Below are positions 39,301-50,600 of a stretch of DNA of 64,000 bases, in pieces. Every line of letters begins with the position of its first letter. The first letter of the stretch is position 1. The translations under genes and the position numbers were made by a program. The notes under the pieces were generated by a model, which worked only from the letters and a program-made list of their open reading frames with translations, ran no database searches and had not been told where the DNA came from. This DNA is from Lanius collurio (Eukaryota; Chordata; Aves; Passeriformes; Laniidae). Location: contig JACBWW010000004.1 of assembly GCA_020086605.1 (NCBI GenBank), positions 31,758,001-31,822,000 of the forward strand, written 5' to 3'.

Positions 39301-42300
39301 TGTAAGTCCAAGAAATCTTTTAAATAATTTCTTTTCCCCTGTTTTCATATCTGCTTTCTGTTTTGGATGAAAAACATGCATCCTAATACTATGGAACTAC
39401 CAGTGCTGTAGATACTGCTTGGTGGGGAGATGGAGATGTCTTTTGCTGGCAGCCTTAAGAGCCACTACTGCTGCTCTTTTCTCACTCATCCCCACCTACT
39501 CCCCACAGCCCCTTTCAGCTGCTGGGTCTTCTGCTCAGGCAGCAGTAGTCTAAGAGAGCTGTGAAGAGTGGGGAGGAGGGCAAGGAAGGGAGGAGAAAGG
39601 AAAAGCTGGAGAGGGGTGAGAGCAGGAGTCAGCTCCCTGCAGCCAGAGAGGGATCTGAGGAGGGGCAGTGCCCTGTGCCCTGATCAGTGATCCTGATCAC
39701 TATTCCTATAGTGTTTCCAGCACAAACGAAACAGGATGTCCTGCAGCTGAACCTGGTCATCTGCTCCTCGGCACAGTTGCAGTCCCAGTGCAACCAGCTA
39801 AGGTTTCTGTGTGGGGAGGGGGTTTGGTTGAGTTTTTTTATCCCCTTGGCAGTGATTATGAGAGTCTTAAGAATGAATAGTAGCTGGTGTCATTGCTGAC
39901 TCAGAGGAACTAAAAATGCCACACTGTGCAGGACCTTAGCAATCAGTGGACTTTCAGCTCCAGGTCTTGCTTCTTAGTGCAGAAATGGACCTGAATCCCA
40001 AGATGAATGGTTTTTGGTGGAGAAGATGAATTTGGCTTTTGCATTCATGTATGTTGAAGGGTACCTATTTGTTTCAAAACATGGTGGTTTGAGCTGGCTG
40101 TCACCACCATGGTGACGCTTAGGCCTTATTTTTCCAGCTTCTGATTCTCTAAGCTTATTTTTACATGTGTTCATGTGGCTGCAATAAACCCATTTTGATG
40201 CCTTATTTGCAGAGTGGGTGGAGTTCACACCTTACGAGGTGGGTCTACCGAAATATGGGGCCTTTGTTCGTTCAGAGGATTTTGGTAGTGAGTTCTTCAT
40301 GGGTCACCGGATGAAGAAGATCCCAGAATCCCACATCTGCTTCTTGGAAGGTAATCCATTATCTCATGAAAACATCATCTTAAGAGCTGGCTGCACAGAG
40401 CTGCTCTGCAAACTGGATTACTAGTACACCACAGAATGTATCTGATGCAATTTCAATCTCAAATGAACCAGCCAAAAGTGACAAAAGAGGAAATGAATTC
40501 TTGAGACAAATGTGACTAATTTGATGAATGTCTTAGGTTAGACCTAAACAGAACACCCCCATTCCCTCCCCCTCCCAAACTGACCATCTTAAGTATTTAA
40601 ACTCACAGCTTGACTGCCAAGTTTCAAAAATGACCTAGTTGTAAGCCAGATATTGTATGGAATGGCATGGCATTTTATATTTATGTGAAAATTCATAATA
40701 TTTCATAACTAAGACAGAGACTTGATCCAAGTATGTTGCCATAGCTGTGCTCTAAAAATTCAAACTGATATTAAGTATGGCACCTTGTCTTTTTCTTGAA
40801 CTTTCAAGGCACATGGAGCAATATATTTTCCCACAGTTTTATGGATGCTGTCTACCTCTCAGGTCATTCAGAACACTTCTGGCACAGATGGACTCGAGAC
40901 ACTGAGCGTGACATTGGTTAGTTCTTTAGATCACTTTTCTCTTGCATCTGCACTTTCTTAACACTTCTCTGAAATGTGAAACATGACATTTGGTAAAAGG
41001 TTTGTTTTTGTGTCCTATTTCTGGCTTAGGGGACACCAAGCCCTTGAGAATGAAGGAAAAGCAGGAGACAAACATTTGTGCTGTAAAACAGGAAAAAACA
41101 TTGTGCTGCTCATTGTGCAACATCCTTGGGGAGTTTTGTTAGTCACAAGAGGGTTACCAGAGCCCTTTGGGGAGGGAGAGGGCAGGCAGGGAACAACAAG
41201 GTGATGGTGTGATGCTGGAACCCACTGCCCAGAACACTCTGCGTGCACTCAGTCACAGATGGGGCTGGGGTTTGGTTATTATTATCAGAGAATCACTCTG
41301 ACCAAATCAGACATATACCCTCTTCTTTTTCTTCCTGCAGAGGACCATCCTGCTCTGCCCAAGAAGCCTCATGAACAGACAACCTACTTATCCATTCCCA
41401 AAAGTTACCTTTCCAAAACTCTTCGAGAAATGTTGACTGGACGGCCAGTGGTTTCAACTTACCATAATTTCCTCAAGGGCTTGCAGCTACATAACAAATA
41501 TTTGGACAATGAGAGGTTTTGCATGTGGAAAGGTAATGGTAAATTACTTCAGATATATCTTTGAAGGAGATTTGAGTGCTGATACTTGCTGAGGACAAAT
41601 ATTTTATAAGTTTTATCATAAAGGCAAAATTTGACTAATATTATCTGATTAACATGTTTGTGGATTGGGTTTTGCCAAGCCCCAGATGATTTACTCATGG
41701 TCTCAATTCTGTCTTGGAGAAAGCACAGTAGCCTTGCTTGAATTCTTTTCTTCCTGGGGAAACCCATTAAAGAGTGATTTGAAACTTCTATGGAAGTTAA
41801 ATACCCCCAAATTTACATGTGTTCAAAAAGCAGAGTAATTTATCACTTTGGATGAAGCTGAGCCTCAGAACTGCTCCCTCTTACTGATCTCAGAGTTGAT
41901 CTGTAGATGCTAAAATTGTGTCAAAGACAAATACTTAACTGTGGGCTTTGTGTCGAGAACTAATATACATCAAATGTCTTTTCTTTCTCCTCTTGTTACA
42001 CTAATTTGGAAAAAAAAGGACTTGATCCTGCAGTAATTAATAATACAAGTTTTTGCCTTTCAGACACAGTGCTGGATTCTTCTCCCAACCAGCTGAATGA
42101 AATGAGTGACTACCTCAAGCTGATAGATACAGCTTTCTTCATCAACACCAGCTGCCCACCCATTCTGAGACCAGAGAGAGAAGTGGATGTCATTCTCCAT
42201 TTAAATTACAGTGGAGGATCACAAACTCTGGTGATGTTTTGAAGAAGTGATTCTTTGTCTTTATGACTCCAGCAGCTGAATTACCACCACAGCTCTCTCT

Positions 42301-44621
42301 CTCTCTCTCCTTTTTATTTTTCTCTCCAGAAAATGGTCTGGATTTTATTAAATTAAATTATCATATCAATGGTACTATTCAGCTCTGTGACCATAATGTC
42401 ACTGCCTTCATCAGGGCTGTTTTCAATGTCTGTCTGGGACAGGCATATGAACACAGATATATAGAAGATATCCTGTTCTATATATCTGTCATCCTGGTAC
42501 CAAGATCCTTAATAGTTAGCTAAATAACTTTTACAATGTAATTAATACATGATACATAATTCTGACATTTTTGGAATGAAAAGTTTTGCTTTTATGTTTG
42601 ACTTTTGGTGTTGGCATGAGTTTTAGTCAGGGCTTTTTTTTCTGCTGTTTGAAGAAGCCCTGAGGGACTTATATGATTGAAATTAATGTAATTTATTTGT
42701 AAGAGGACATGAAGACATAGACAGATGCACTGAAAGCAAATATTTAAGAACATTTGACCTGAGAATTCACACATAATCAAAGTTTCCTTATCCAAATCCT
42801 CTACTGTGCCTACTAAATCACAGAAATAATCTGAATGTCATATAAATTTCAGTAAATAGTAACTTTGCCTTAAAAATACAAAGTGTTAGCAAATCAACCA
42901 AATTTCTGTTGCCCAAGATATATTAAAATTAAGATGGTATGTTTGTTCCAGTGCATAGTTAGCATTACTTATAAACATATGAATCAATCTCAGATTGTTT
43001 ACTGCAGCAAAATATTTTGGGGCTTGGTCTCACTTCAGCCTCTCTTTGCGTTGCATCTCTCCTCTCTGTTGAGCCAGCCACTGGACCTGTTCTCAGAGTA
43101 CTGTTTGGAGCACGGGATCCCATTCCCCAGCACAGAGCTGAGCCAGGAAGACCGGGAACACCTGAAGGAGTGCTACGTGTTTGGGGACAGCTTAGAGGCA
43201 CCAATCTTGGCCTATTTTCCATTGGTGTGTGACACCTTCCAAAAATACAAGGCACCGAGTAAGTTGACGGCATCAATAATTTTTGGAGATTGTCTCATCC
43301 AGTTTATCCATTGAATTTGTTCCTCTTCCAAAACAAGAAACCAGCAAGCTTCTGAGTTGACTAAGTTATTAAATTCCCAGTCCTGTAGTGATGCATATGG
43401 TATTGGCCAGCTAATCAGGGTTTGGAATGGAGAGGTTTAAAAATAAAAGCATGAGTAGCTGTACCTTGAGGGAAACCCCCTCTGGCACTTAAAACAGGTC
43501 ATGTACCTTTGCTAATAAAGGAGAGGAGAGTAAAAAGTTGTATCTAAGTTATATCCACTGCTAGCTAGCACTGTCACCGAACAGTCTCATAAAGAGATAT
43601 GTTTACTCAGTTAACAAATCTAAAATTCTCCTATTACTTTTTTCACATGAAAAAAAAAATTGAGACTAAAATGTGCTGAAAACATATAATGAAGCAAAGG
43701 CTTTGCCAGGGTAACAAGGATGATTGGGACCTGTAATTAACAAGTTGCCAGACTGTTTTCTTTAGTTCAGCAATAGAAGAAATGTTTGTTTCACCAGAAA
43801 ATAAAACCTACTTGGCAAATTGAGTTCCAGTTAACAAATACTTTTACATGCATCAACTCCAATTTTCTTACTACTAATTTTGTATCATCCAGGAATCTTT
43901 CCTCAAAAAATGAACAAAAATCCATGAACCATTTTACTGGAAAAGACCTCATGCCATTCATTATCTTATTTGTTCTGCTGTATGTTCTTAAAATCTCAGC
44001 CACCTGAGAGAGGATTCTCAATCCAGGAGTTCTCGGGTGTAATTTTCTAGCAGCTGGTAGATAAGGAGCTGTCATCTCAAAACCCAACTGAAAAGTTAAA
44101 CATACAAAATTCCAAATCTTAAAAAAATGAAATATTCTGATGCACAACATTAATTTAGAGATGAAAACATTTTGCAAGGAAAGCTGCTCTGCCAGTCAAT
44201 TCTGGACTTCAGCCAAGCAGTGAACTAGTGGATTTTATTCGTGCAGCTGACATAGTTACTATACAGTAATTAAATCTTGAACCATTTTCAGGAGATAATT
44301 CCTCTCCTTGTATCTGTAACTGTGTGTTTTGCACTGCAGTCTTCCACCTCAATCCCATTGCTGTGCTTTGTTCTGGTTTCAGATGTGGAGCGTGGTCCCG
44401 CAGAGATGGAGCAGGGAAGAGTAGACGTGTCCAACTGTGGTGCTCCCTATGGCACCGGCCTGCTTACGTACACTGAAGAGAATTTCAACAAGCTCCTTAA
44501 CCTGTGTAGCTACAACATCCTGAATAATAAACATTTAATTCTTCAGGCTTTGCGAACTGCAGTGGAACGAAAGAAGCGACTTAAAAACTGTTCATCACCT
44601 AATTCAAGTAAACACTCTTAA
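24195..44621 (+). CDS. PLA2G4E: cytosolic phospholipase A2 epsilon-like, complete
   Basis: Calcium-recruited phospholipase or acyltransferase. Human cPLA2-epsilon is known as a Ca2+-dependent N-acyltransferase that makes N-acyl-phosphatidylethanolamine. Exons: 24195-24356, 24654-24737, 26610-26682, 27486-27622, 28418-28549, 31478-31518, 31940-31982, 32302-32365, 33625-33791, 33934-34026, 34386-34423, 35570-35705, 37078-37214, 38279-38501, 39110-39224, 40213-40350, 40809-40916, 41341-41532, 42064-42230, 43078-43258, 44383-44621. They join without a frame break into about 889 residues, and human epsilon is near 868. The C2 domain is at about residues 88-210, with loop acidic residues in QPDCYV and [11 protein letters not shown]. 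The catalytic Ser is in GLSATTW (about 432) and Asp in IDTAFF (about 716). The C-terminus is basic (ERKKRLKN). The first two exons and the ATG are the least certain part; from 26610 on the model is strong. IDTAFF with the PNQL context and the SGGSQT block point to epsilon rather than delta or zeta. Confidence 0.9.
24654..24737 (+). CDS. PLA2G4E: proposed second coding exon of PLA2G4E
   Basis: 28 codons, phase 0 to 0, between tttgtcctcag and gtacag. It reads [20 protein letters not shown] and ends AEDE, a basic then acidic linker. It joins in frame to the C2 exon at 26610. Confidence 0.45.
26610..26682 (+). CDS. PLA2G4E: PLA2G4E C2 exon 1
   Basis: 73 nt between ttctgcag and gtaagt, reading [19 protein letters not shown], the first C2 strand and calcium-loop Asp. 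It has the same length and phase as 57603-57675 in gene 3. Confidence 0.88.
27486..27622 (+). CDS. PLA2G4E: PLA2G4E C2 exon 2
   Basis: 137 nt after taatacag, with [15 protein letters not shown] and [17 protein letters not shown]. The D.Y...WLP and NP.WNE.F blocks are C2 hallmarks. Confidence 0.93.
28418..28549 (+). CDS. PLA2G4E: PLA2G4E C2 exon 3
   Basis: 44 codons after cctctctcag, with [20 protein letters not shown], the acidic third calcium loop. Donor gtgagt. Confidence 0.93.
31478..31518 (+). CDS. PLA2G4E: PLA2G4E C2 exon 4
   Basis: 41 nt between attttcag and gtaagt, reading [13 protein letters not shown]. It matches the 41-nt exon at 63422 in gene 3. Confidence 0.85.
31940..31982 (+). 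CDS. PLA2G4E: PLA2G4E linker exon
   Basis: 43 nt between acttttcag and gtaatt, reading [20 protein letters not shown] also occurs at this place in human epsilon as I remember it. Confidence 0.8.
32302..32365 (+). CDS. PLA2G4E: PLA2G4E linker exon
   Basis: 64 nt between ctcttccag and gtgagt, reading [20 protein letters not shown]. The VSCLEVH block is conserved. Confidence 0.82.
33625..33791 (+). CDS. PLA2G4E: PLA2G4E linker exon
   Basis: 167 nt after ttcttag, reading [20 protein letters not shown] and [14 protein letters not shown]. The donor gtatgt at 33792 is chosen over gtaata at 33812 because only the former keeps the next exon in frame and places the Cys pair as in human epsilon. Confidence 0.72.
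33934..34026 (+). CDS. PLA2G4E: PLA2G4E linker exon
   Basis: 31 codons after tttaaatcag, reading [20 protein letters not shown] and ending KKVTVMR before gtgagt. Phase 0 to 0. Confidence 0.75.
34386..34423 (+). CDS. PLA2G4E: PLA2G4E 38-nt exon
   Basis: [13 protein letters not shown] between ttttcag and gtaaat. GESYE follows the previous exon as in human epsilon. Confidence 0.82.
35570..35705 (+). CDS. PLA2G4E: PLA2G4E exon, start of catalytic region
   Basis: 136 nt after atgctctag, with [20 protein letters not shown] and [11 protein letters not shown], closely matching the epsilon family at this point. Donor gtatgt. Confidence 0.92.
37078..37214 (+). CDS. PLA2G4E: PLA2G4E exon with nucleophile serine
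   Basis: 137 nt after ttgagcag, with [16 protein letters not shown] (oxyanion glycines and Arg kept) and ISGLSATTW. The nucleophile Ser is present, but the following Gly-Ser of GXSGS is Ala-Thr. Confidence 0.93.
37664..37797. repeat. exact 67-bp tandem duplication
   Basis: Units 37664-37730 and 37731-37797 are identical (starting gctctaaaagtatgtgagag), inside the PLA2G4E intron 37215-38278. Confidence 0.9.
38279..38501 (+). CDS. PLA2G4E: PLA2G4E exon
   Basis: 223 nt after tttattcag, with [20 protein letters not shown] and [18 protein letters not shown]. The donor gtattt is followed 12 nt on by a CT microsatellite. Confidence 0.92.
38514..38535. repeat. (CT)n microsatellite
   Basis: Eleven CT units just inside a PLA2G4E intron, close to the 5' splice site. 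Confidence 0.9.
39110..39224 (+). CDS. PLA2G4E: PLA2G4E exon
   Basis: 115 nt after tgtgaacag, with [20 protein letters not shown] and [10 protein letters not shown]. Donor gtacag. Confidence 0.93.
40213..40350 (+). CDS. PLA2G4E: PLA2G4E exon
   Basis: 138 nt after tatttgcag, with [20 protein letters not shown] and [16 protein letters not shown]. Donor gtaatc. Confidence 0.93.
40809..40916 (+). CDS. PLA2G4E: PLA2G4E exon
   Basis: 108 nt after ctttcaag, with [20 protein letters not shown] and [10 protein letters not shown]. The F..RWTR block is typical of epsilon. Donor gttagt is non-consensus at +3. Confidence 0.85.
41341..41532 (+). CDS. PLA2G4E: PLA2G4E exon
   Basis: 192 nt after cttcctgcag, with [20 protein letters not shown] and [15 protein letters not shown]. 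Donor gtaatg. Confidence 0.92.
42064..42230 (+). CDS. PLA2G4E: PLA2G4E exon with catalytic aspartate
   Basis: 167 nt after gcctttcag, with [20 protein letters not shown] and [20 protein letters not shown]. The Asp sits in DTA instead of the DGG or DAG seen in other group IV enzymes. Confidence 0.92.
42293..42310. repeat. (CT)n microsatellite
   Basis: A short CT run followed by pyrimidines, in the intron 42231-43077 of PLA2G4E. Confidence 0.85.
43078..43258 (+). CDS. PLA2G4E: PLA2G4E exon
   Basis: 181 nt after tgagccag, with [20 protein letters not shown] and [14 protein letters not shown]. The acceptor at 43077 is chosen because it continues SQTL-PLD in phase 0. Donor gtaagt. Confidence 0.9.
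44383..44621 (+). CDS. PLA2G4E: PLA2G4E terminal coding exon
   Basis: After ctggtttcag the frame reads [15 protein letters not shown] ... [20 protein letters not shown] and ends with a polybasic tail and TAA. In human epsilon the C-terminal basic stretch binds acidic phospholipids, and the same role is inferred here. Confidence 0.93.
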
Positions 44622-44678
44622 AGCACATTTTGAAAAATATTGCCAGAAGGAGATACACAAATGCTTTGGTACTGAACT

Positions 44679-44684
44679 AATAAA
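44679..44684 (+). promoter_or_regulatory. poly(A) signal of PLA2G4E
   Basis: AATAAA 58 nt after the stop codon. A second one is at 44987-44992, so short and long 3' UTRs are possible. Confidence 0.6.
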
Positions 44685-44699
44685 TATTCACCTGCTGCA

Positions 44700-47600
44700 A
44701 ACTCACAGATGTTTGTGATGGCAACAGAATTTGTATTATCAACTCCTTTGACTTCTGCAAGAGTGAGATGGTCTGTGTGTGGCTGCTGCTACAATTTTAT
44801 TCTCACTGCCATCCAAATAACAGGGTGGTGTTCGTGAGATTCTCATACTTGTCTTAGAAAAATGGTTGCTTAAGAAAGCTTATTTAGCTGGTCATTTTTA
44901 GATCTTATTTTCTTATTGTTGTATGCAACAATATACATATGGAGTAATAGCTACTATTCAAATACTAAGTACTTATACATAATCTTAATAAAAATAAGAA
45001 TTTTAGAGTTGAAGTAATTGAAGTAGGGGGGGGGTTTATTAAGTTCTATGGACTCATCTCAGCTAGTGAGTTGTTCAGGAAAAAGTTACTCTTGCTTCTG
45101 ATACCGAGAAATCAAATATCAAGGGAACAATGAGCTTTGTTAATAATCTTTGAGGATGGATGAAAGAAAAGCTGTCACTTCAACTGTGGAAAATGAATAA
45201 CGGAAGGAAACTGCTTTCAAGAGTACAGGTGACTGGAATGATAATGCAGGAGATAACATTATATGTTATTACCTCGAAGACAGTCTTTTTCTGTGCATCA
45301 GTTAATTTAGCAGGAGATAACACCAGCAGTACCTGTCAAACTTTGCTGCAATATGAATCAGACCAGTAAGTCACCCTTCATAAGAGGAAACTATTGGCAG
45401 TAACATTTTCACCTCCTTTTCATGGATCTAAAATGGTCAAGTCTAACAACTTTCCTTTTTCTCAGTTACTGATGGATCTTTCTGTTTTACCAGCTCTCTT
45501 AAGCAGAAAGCCAGTTTTTCATCTTCTTTCCTTGCCCTTTGTTAGGTTAATTTGATGTTATGTGTCACCAGTAAGACTGCAATAGTTTTCTGTTAGTAAA
45601 GAAGAAAAGAAAGATGTCAATCTGACAGCTCAGCTATGCTCATAAGTTTATTTTTAAACAATAATGAAATGGTGGTTTAAAAATTTGATTATTTTATTTT
45701 GCAAAGCATCTCCTAAGTGTTTTAAAAATTTTTGAGCCTCATTACTAGAGCTCCAGGAAGATGGAATATAAGCAGTTCAGTGTGTGCCTGGTGTATTCCA
45801 CCCACTGTTTTTTGGTGGTTGCAACACTTGGCATCGGGCCTTCAGCTTTACTCATCCAAGGTGTGGTGATGATGTGTGGTTTTGGCAGCAGATCTGGAAA
45901 ATTAGGATGGCTTAGAACGAGCTGTGGAAAGGGAGTCTGTTTTCAGAAGTCTGGGCCTATTTAGCAAGCCACTGAAAAATCTTAGGTTGCCTAAATAGTC
46001 TAACTTATCAGCTCAACATTTTGACTTAAGTCAGACAAATGTTGCTGTTTGTGTTGGGATCTGGCTCCAGGCATCTAACACTGCATGAGACTCGTGTTTT
46101 AGCTGAGAGAACCAAGCTTAATGGTCTTGCCTTGATGGCTTGTGAGTTTTCTCCAAGATGGACTTGTTTCTTGGTTGGGGACGGAAATCTTCTTTTTCCA
46201 TTCTATGAAAAAGCATTGATGCTGTTCACACTGCAGCCATACTTCAGAATCTTGCCTGTGATATGATGGTGAAAGGTAGCATAAAAGGACAGGGGAACAG
46301 ATGTTTGTTTGAGTGGCTTGCCAGTTATTCATCAAAAATAACAAAGGAGACACTTTCCTTACTGCTGGTGGTGTTTTTTAAAGATGGAGCTGAGTCTCAT
46401 CCTCAGTGACGTATCAGCTGGATTTTCCAAGTGATTCAACATTGATGCAATTGTTCTATTTCAGATCCAGGTAGGTCAGCAGCAATTTTTTTTTTTTTTG
46501 GAAAACACTTGTTTGTGACCTGTCACACAAGCTCTGCTAAATGTAATGTCATAATCCTGGAAACAATTAGCTGTGAATCTTTGTAGTCTCTATTAGGGCT
46601 CAAGCATCTCTCAGGCTGACTGCAGATGAAGTTACCCCCTTAATTAGCTGGTAATATGAGGTGACTTCCTGATATTCTGAGAATTGGTTCAGATTGGAAT
46701 TAGCTCTAGATTTCCCTGTAAACGTCCTGGGCTATGTGTCTTGCTTAATTATTGGGTAATTAGCTGAAACAGGCTGGTGCTGGTATTCCTCACACCTGTG
46801 GTCTGGTGGGGTTAGGGCAGTGAAATAGCTGCTTGAACAGTGCCTGAAGTGTTGAATGAACCTGAAAAGGTCAGGCAACCTCAGAGTGCTCCTGTAAAGG
46901 TAAAGAGAAGTGCTGTTGGGTACTCAGATCTACAGAACATAGGGAGGGGCAGAGATAAATGTTTTGAGCTACTGCTTTTTTAGATGAGGATTGCATTCAA
47001 AACTCTGTTGCAACAAATCTGAAGGCAGGGTTGCATATATTAACAGATGGGCCAACATTTTAGCAATGATTTTTGAAAGGTAAAGCGCCCAATTACTTCA
47101 TGTGAGTGAGTAGGAGGAGTGAGATTTTATCTCTTCAAAACATATCAAGGGCATGTGGAGTTGTTTTAATGCAATTCTCAGTAGTCTTTTGAAAGCAGAA
47201 GCCCTCCTTTGTATATGTCATAATCAGAACAGTGTCTTAAGCAAAAATGTAACCCTCCACCCCTTCAGCTGGTGTGATCTGTCTCTTCAATGATTGAAAG
47301 AATATTACAGAGTTTTAAAGAACAGGTGTTTTGAAGGTGTAGTACATAGAAACATAAAAATATAATACCAACATATTAATGTGAACATTCTCTCTCTCTA
47401 TATATGAGGGGGAGGTATTTTTGTTTGATTTTGGATTTGAGTGTTTTTTTTTTTTTTGTTTGTTTGGTTGGTTTTTTTTGGTTTGGTTTTTTTTTTTTTT
47501 TTTTGTTATACCAAAGAGTTCCTTAAAATTAGTGGCAGGCCAAAAAATACCAAATCAAAGTTCAGTTTTTCAGAGTCTGAAATCTGACACCTTGGGGTAG

Positions 47601-50600
47601 GAAAGTGACACCTTTCATCCATGGTAAACTTTGTCTGTGGAGATTATTGAATTCAGGTCCTTTGTGTAATGAGAATTTGACTTGAACAGCTTGCTCTTGT
47701 TTGACTGGCAGGATGATGTCTTTGTAGATTTTGTAGCTGGTGGAAACATTATAAAAAAAAAAGGAAAACAAACTGAAAGATAATGCCCAGGGAAAATCCC
47801 CAGCTACAGATCTGACACTAGGTTTGTTAAATTGCTTAATTTACTAATACTGAGTAATTATTTTTTAATATTGCATATGGCTATAATTTTTTAACACCTC
47901 TAGCTTGTGCTTTGAATATTTACCCTTCTTGTTATGTTCAGCTGTGGAAATGATGACCACTCCCATTGTCATCCCAAGGGTGGTACAAGGATACTCTTCT
48001 CTTGCAATATGATGAAGTCCCCCATTAGTTATAAATTTCTGTAGTTCTGGATTATCAGAAGGTGACAAAATGGTATATAAGGTAATTGTGGGGTATTCCT
48101 ACCTGCAATCTATTGCAGTTAGGTATACAACTATGTCATGTTGGGGAAACTAGTGCTTGCAGTAGGCTAATTTAATTAATTATTTCCTCCGCCTTGCCTT
48201 AATTAATACATAGAGGCAAAATCATGTGCATGTAAATGTGCACTTGAAAGTGCATGAAAAGCAGAGGAAAATTACACCTTCCTTTTTACTCTTCTTGTTA
48301 TTGCTCAGAGCTTTCAAGAGACTGTTGAGTGTTCCCTCATCAGTTACACAATCTCTCCAATCTTCAAAAGTCCGAGTGTAAGTTGTATGTATATGATGAT
48401 ATCTGGCAATTTAAAATCCTTACTCTGGAAATGGAATCACTAAAGAGTCAATATATGGCTCTTTAGACATTGGTAACTTCAGACATGAATTTGCTCAATG
48501 TATGCTTTATGGTTGTCTTTGAAATTGTCCTTGACTTGTGGAAGAACTAACAAAAATTGCAAAACCCCCGATATAATACATGAGTCCTGGAGCAGTAATC
48601 TTTTTGAAATTATAATCCTAGGGACACATTTCTACCTCTAAAAGTCCAGTGGGACAAACTGCAAATTCATTATTTTTTATTTTAAGCAGGCGGTGCAGTA
48701 GATGCCAGTGAACCAGCCATCAAGTGTTCTCAGTGCTGACAAGGACTTTGTGTTACAGGTGTTGTGAGCATTCAGTGCTTCGTTCTCTTATGTTTTCACT
48801 GCATGAATGAGATACTGTTGTCATCATTATTCTTGGCTGGCACAAAGATGCCAGGTCTTTAAAAGAGACTGTGTTCCAAAGCCTTCTCGTGTGACTTGGA
48901 CAGGTAGTGGTTAAGGGAGACAATGACAGCTACAACACTTGATGATGGTCATGAGCAGGAGAGGGAGAATTATTAAGGAACATATTTTGAGTATGGCAGT
49001 GATGAGATTATTTTGAGATGAGAAAAACAGTCTGAACATCAGGAAACCACTCAGAAGGTAAGATACATTGACTCTGGAATGATTTTATAAATAGTGAAGT
49101 GCTGTCTCACAGATCTTAAAAACAGTGTGGGAAAGAGAATATAGAGTCAGGGAGTCTTGTATTGGCTCTGAAGAAGCTGGGATGGTATAAATGTGTATAG
49201 GTATATCTGTAAATGCGTATAGGTGTAGATATCTGCTGGGACAACTAGGTGAAGTTGAGCTGGGTAGCCTACCTTCTTTCATTTGATAGAGGAGGTTTTG
49301 CAGATATTTTTAATGAAAACAGATTCCTACTTTAAGTTTTAATACTGGAATATTTAGAGGGAAGCATTCTTCTTTCAGAAGCTGGAAAGAACAAGTTTTG
49401 TGAGAGTACAAGTAAGTGGTTCTCAGCTGTGACTGCTCCACCTGAATTTGTTCCTGTTTAACATAGATGTAAAGTAATAAAATCAGAAGTTACAGGAGAT
49501 ATTTTTTCTTTGAGGTAGAGATTCACATGTTCAGTGGAATTATCTTTTGGTTGTTCCTTCAAGGAGCATTTCAGATGCTGTAGATTCACGTTTAGGTGCC
49601 ATTTCCCTTTGATTCTGAGAAGACAGTGCAAAGTGTACCTATGAAGCAAGCACCTAGCCATTAAATACTTCAGATGGAAACCACCAGAGAGTACCACTGC
49701 ATATTTTGAATAAGATCGTCTGAAGAGGCATCACGTGTATCACACAGACATCAACATAGAAGGAGGTGACTTGTATGTAAAAAGAGGATTTTACTCTAGT
49801 GACATTCCTTGTACAACACCTCTTCTCTTCCTCTGTGCAGAATGATTTTGATACCAGCCTCCATGACACAGGGGAGTGCACTTAGGTGACATCCACTGCA
49901 GTTTGCAAGATGACTTTCTTTGCCTGCATCTGGTGAATTAAAGACTGATATAAATAAGATTGATTTTAAATAATCACTTCAATTTCATGATGCAAGAGTG
50001 AGTGCTTGCTGCCTCCTATCATCAGTGAGAGAGGCCAGAAAGAGTCTGGCAGAGCCAGAGTCTGATCTTGCATGCTCCAAAATCTACCAGTCTGCACATG
50101 TATGCTAGTTTAGGGCTACTCTAATACACTTTACAGGCAGTGAGTCACGGTACACTGGGGTGAAGAGCAGTCAGGGAGGGTTTTGTGCCCCGGAGTTTCT
50201 CACAAGGTGTCTGCTGGGCTCACTGTGAGAGCCAGCACACACAGAATCCTTTGAAGGAAGCTTTAAGAATGGGTGAACTGCTGTGTTTTCTGGGCACATG
50301 CAAGAGAGAACAACCCTCTCTCCTGCCTCACCCTTCCACTCCCAAATTTCACCTGCTGCTTATAGCTCCTCCCTTCCCTCTTGTTTGATTTAATGTCAAG
50401 CTGCAAGATTTCTGGACATGGATTAACTTTTTTCCTCTATGTACAAAAAATATCCAGGCAAAGAATACTCAGCATGTGTTGAGGTTGCTAAATGGAGCAC
50501 AGAGATGCCCAAAGTAGCTTCAGGGGAGTGTGGGTGCTGCAGCAACTCAGTTGTGGCATCACAGTGGAGTAACCTTGCTGAACTGCAGGCCTTACCTACC

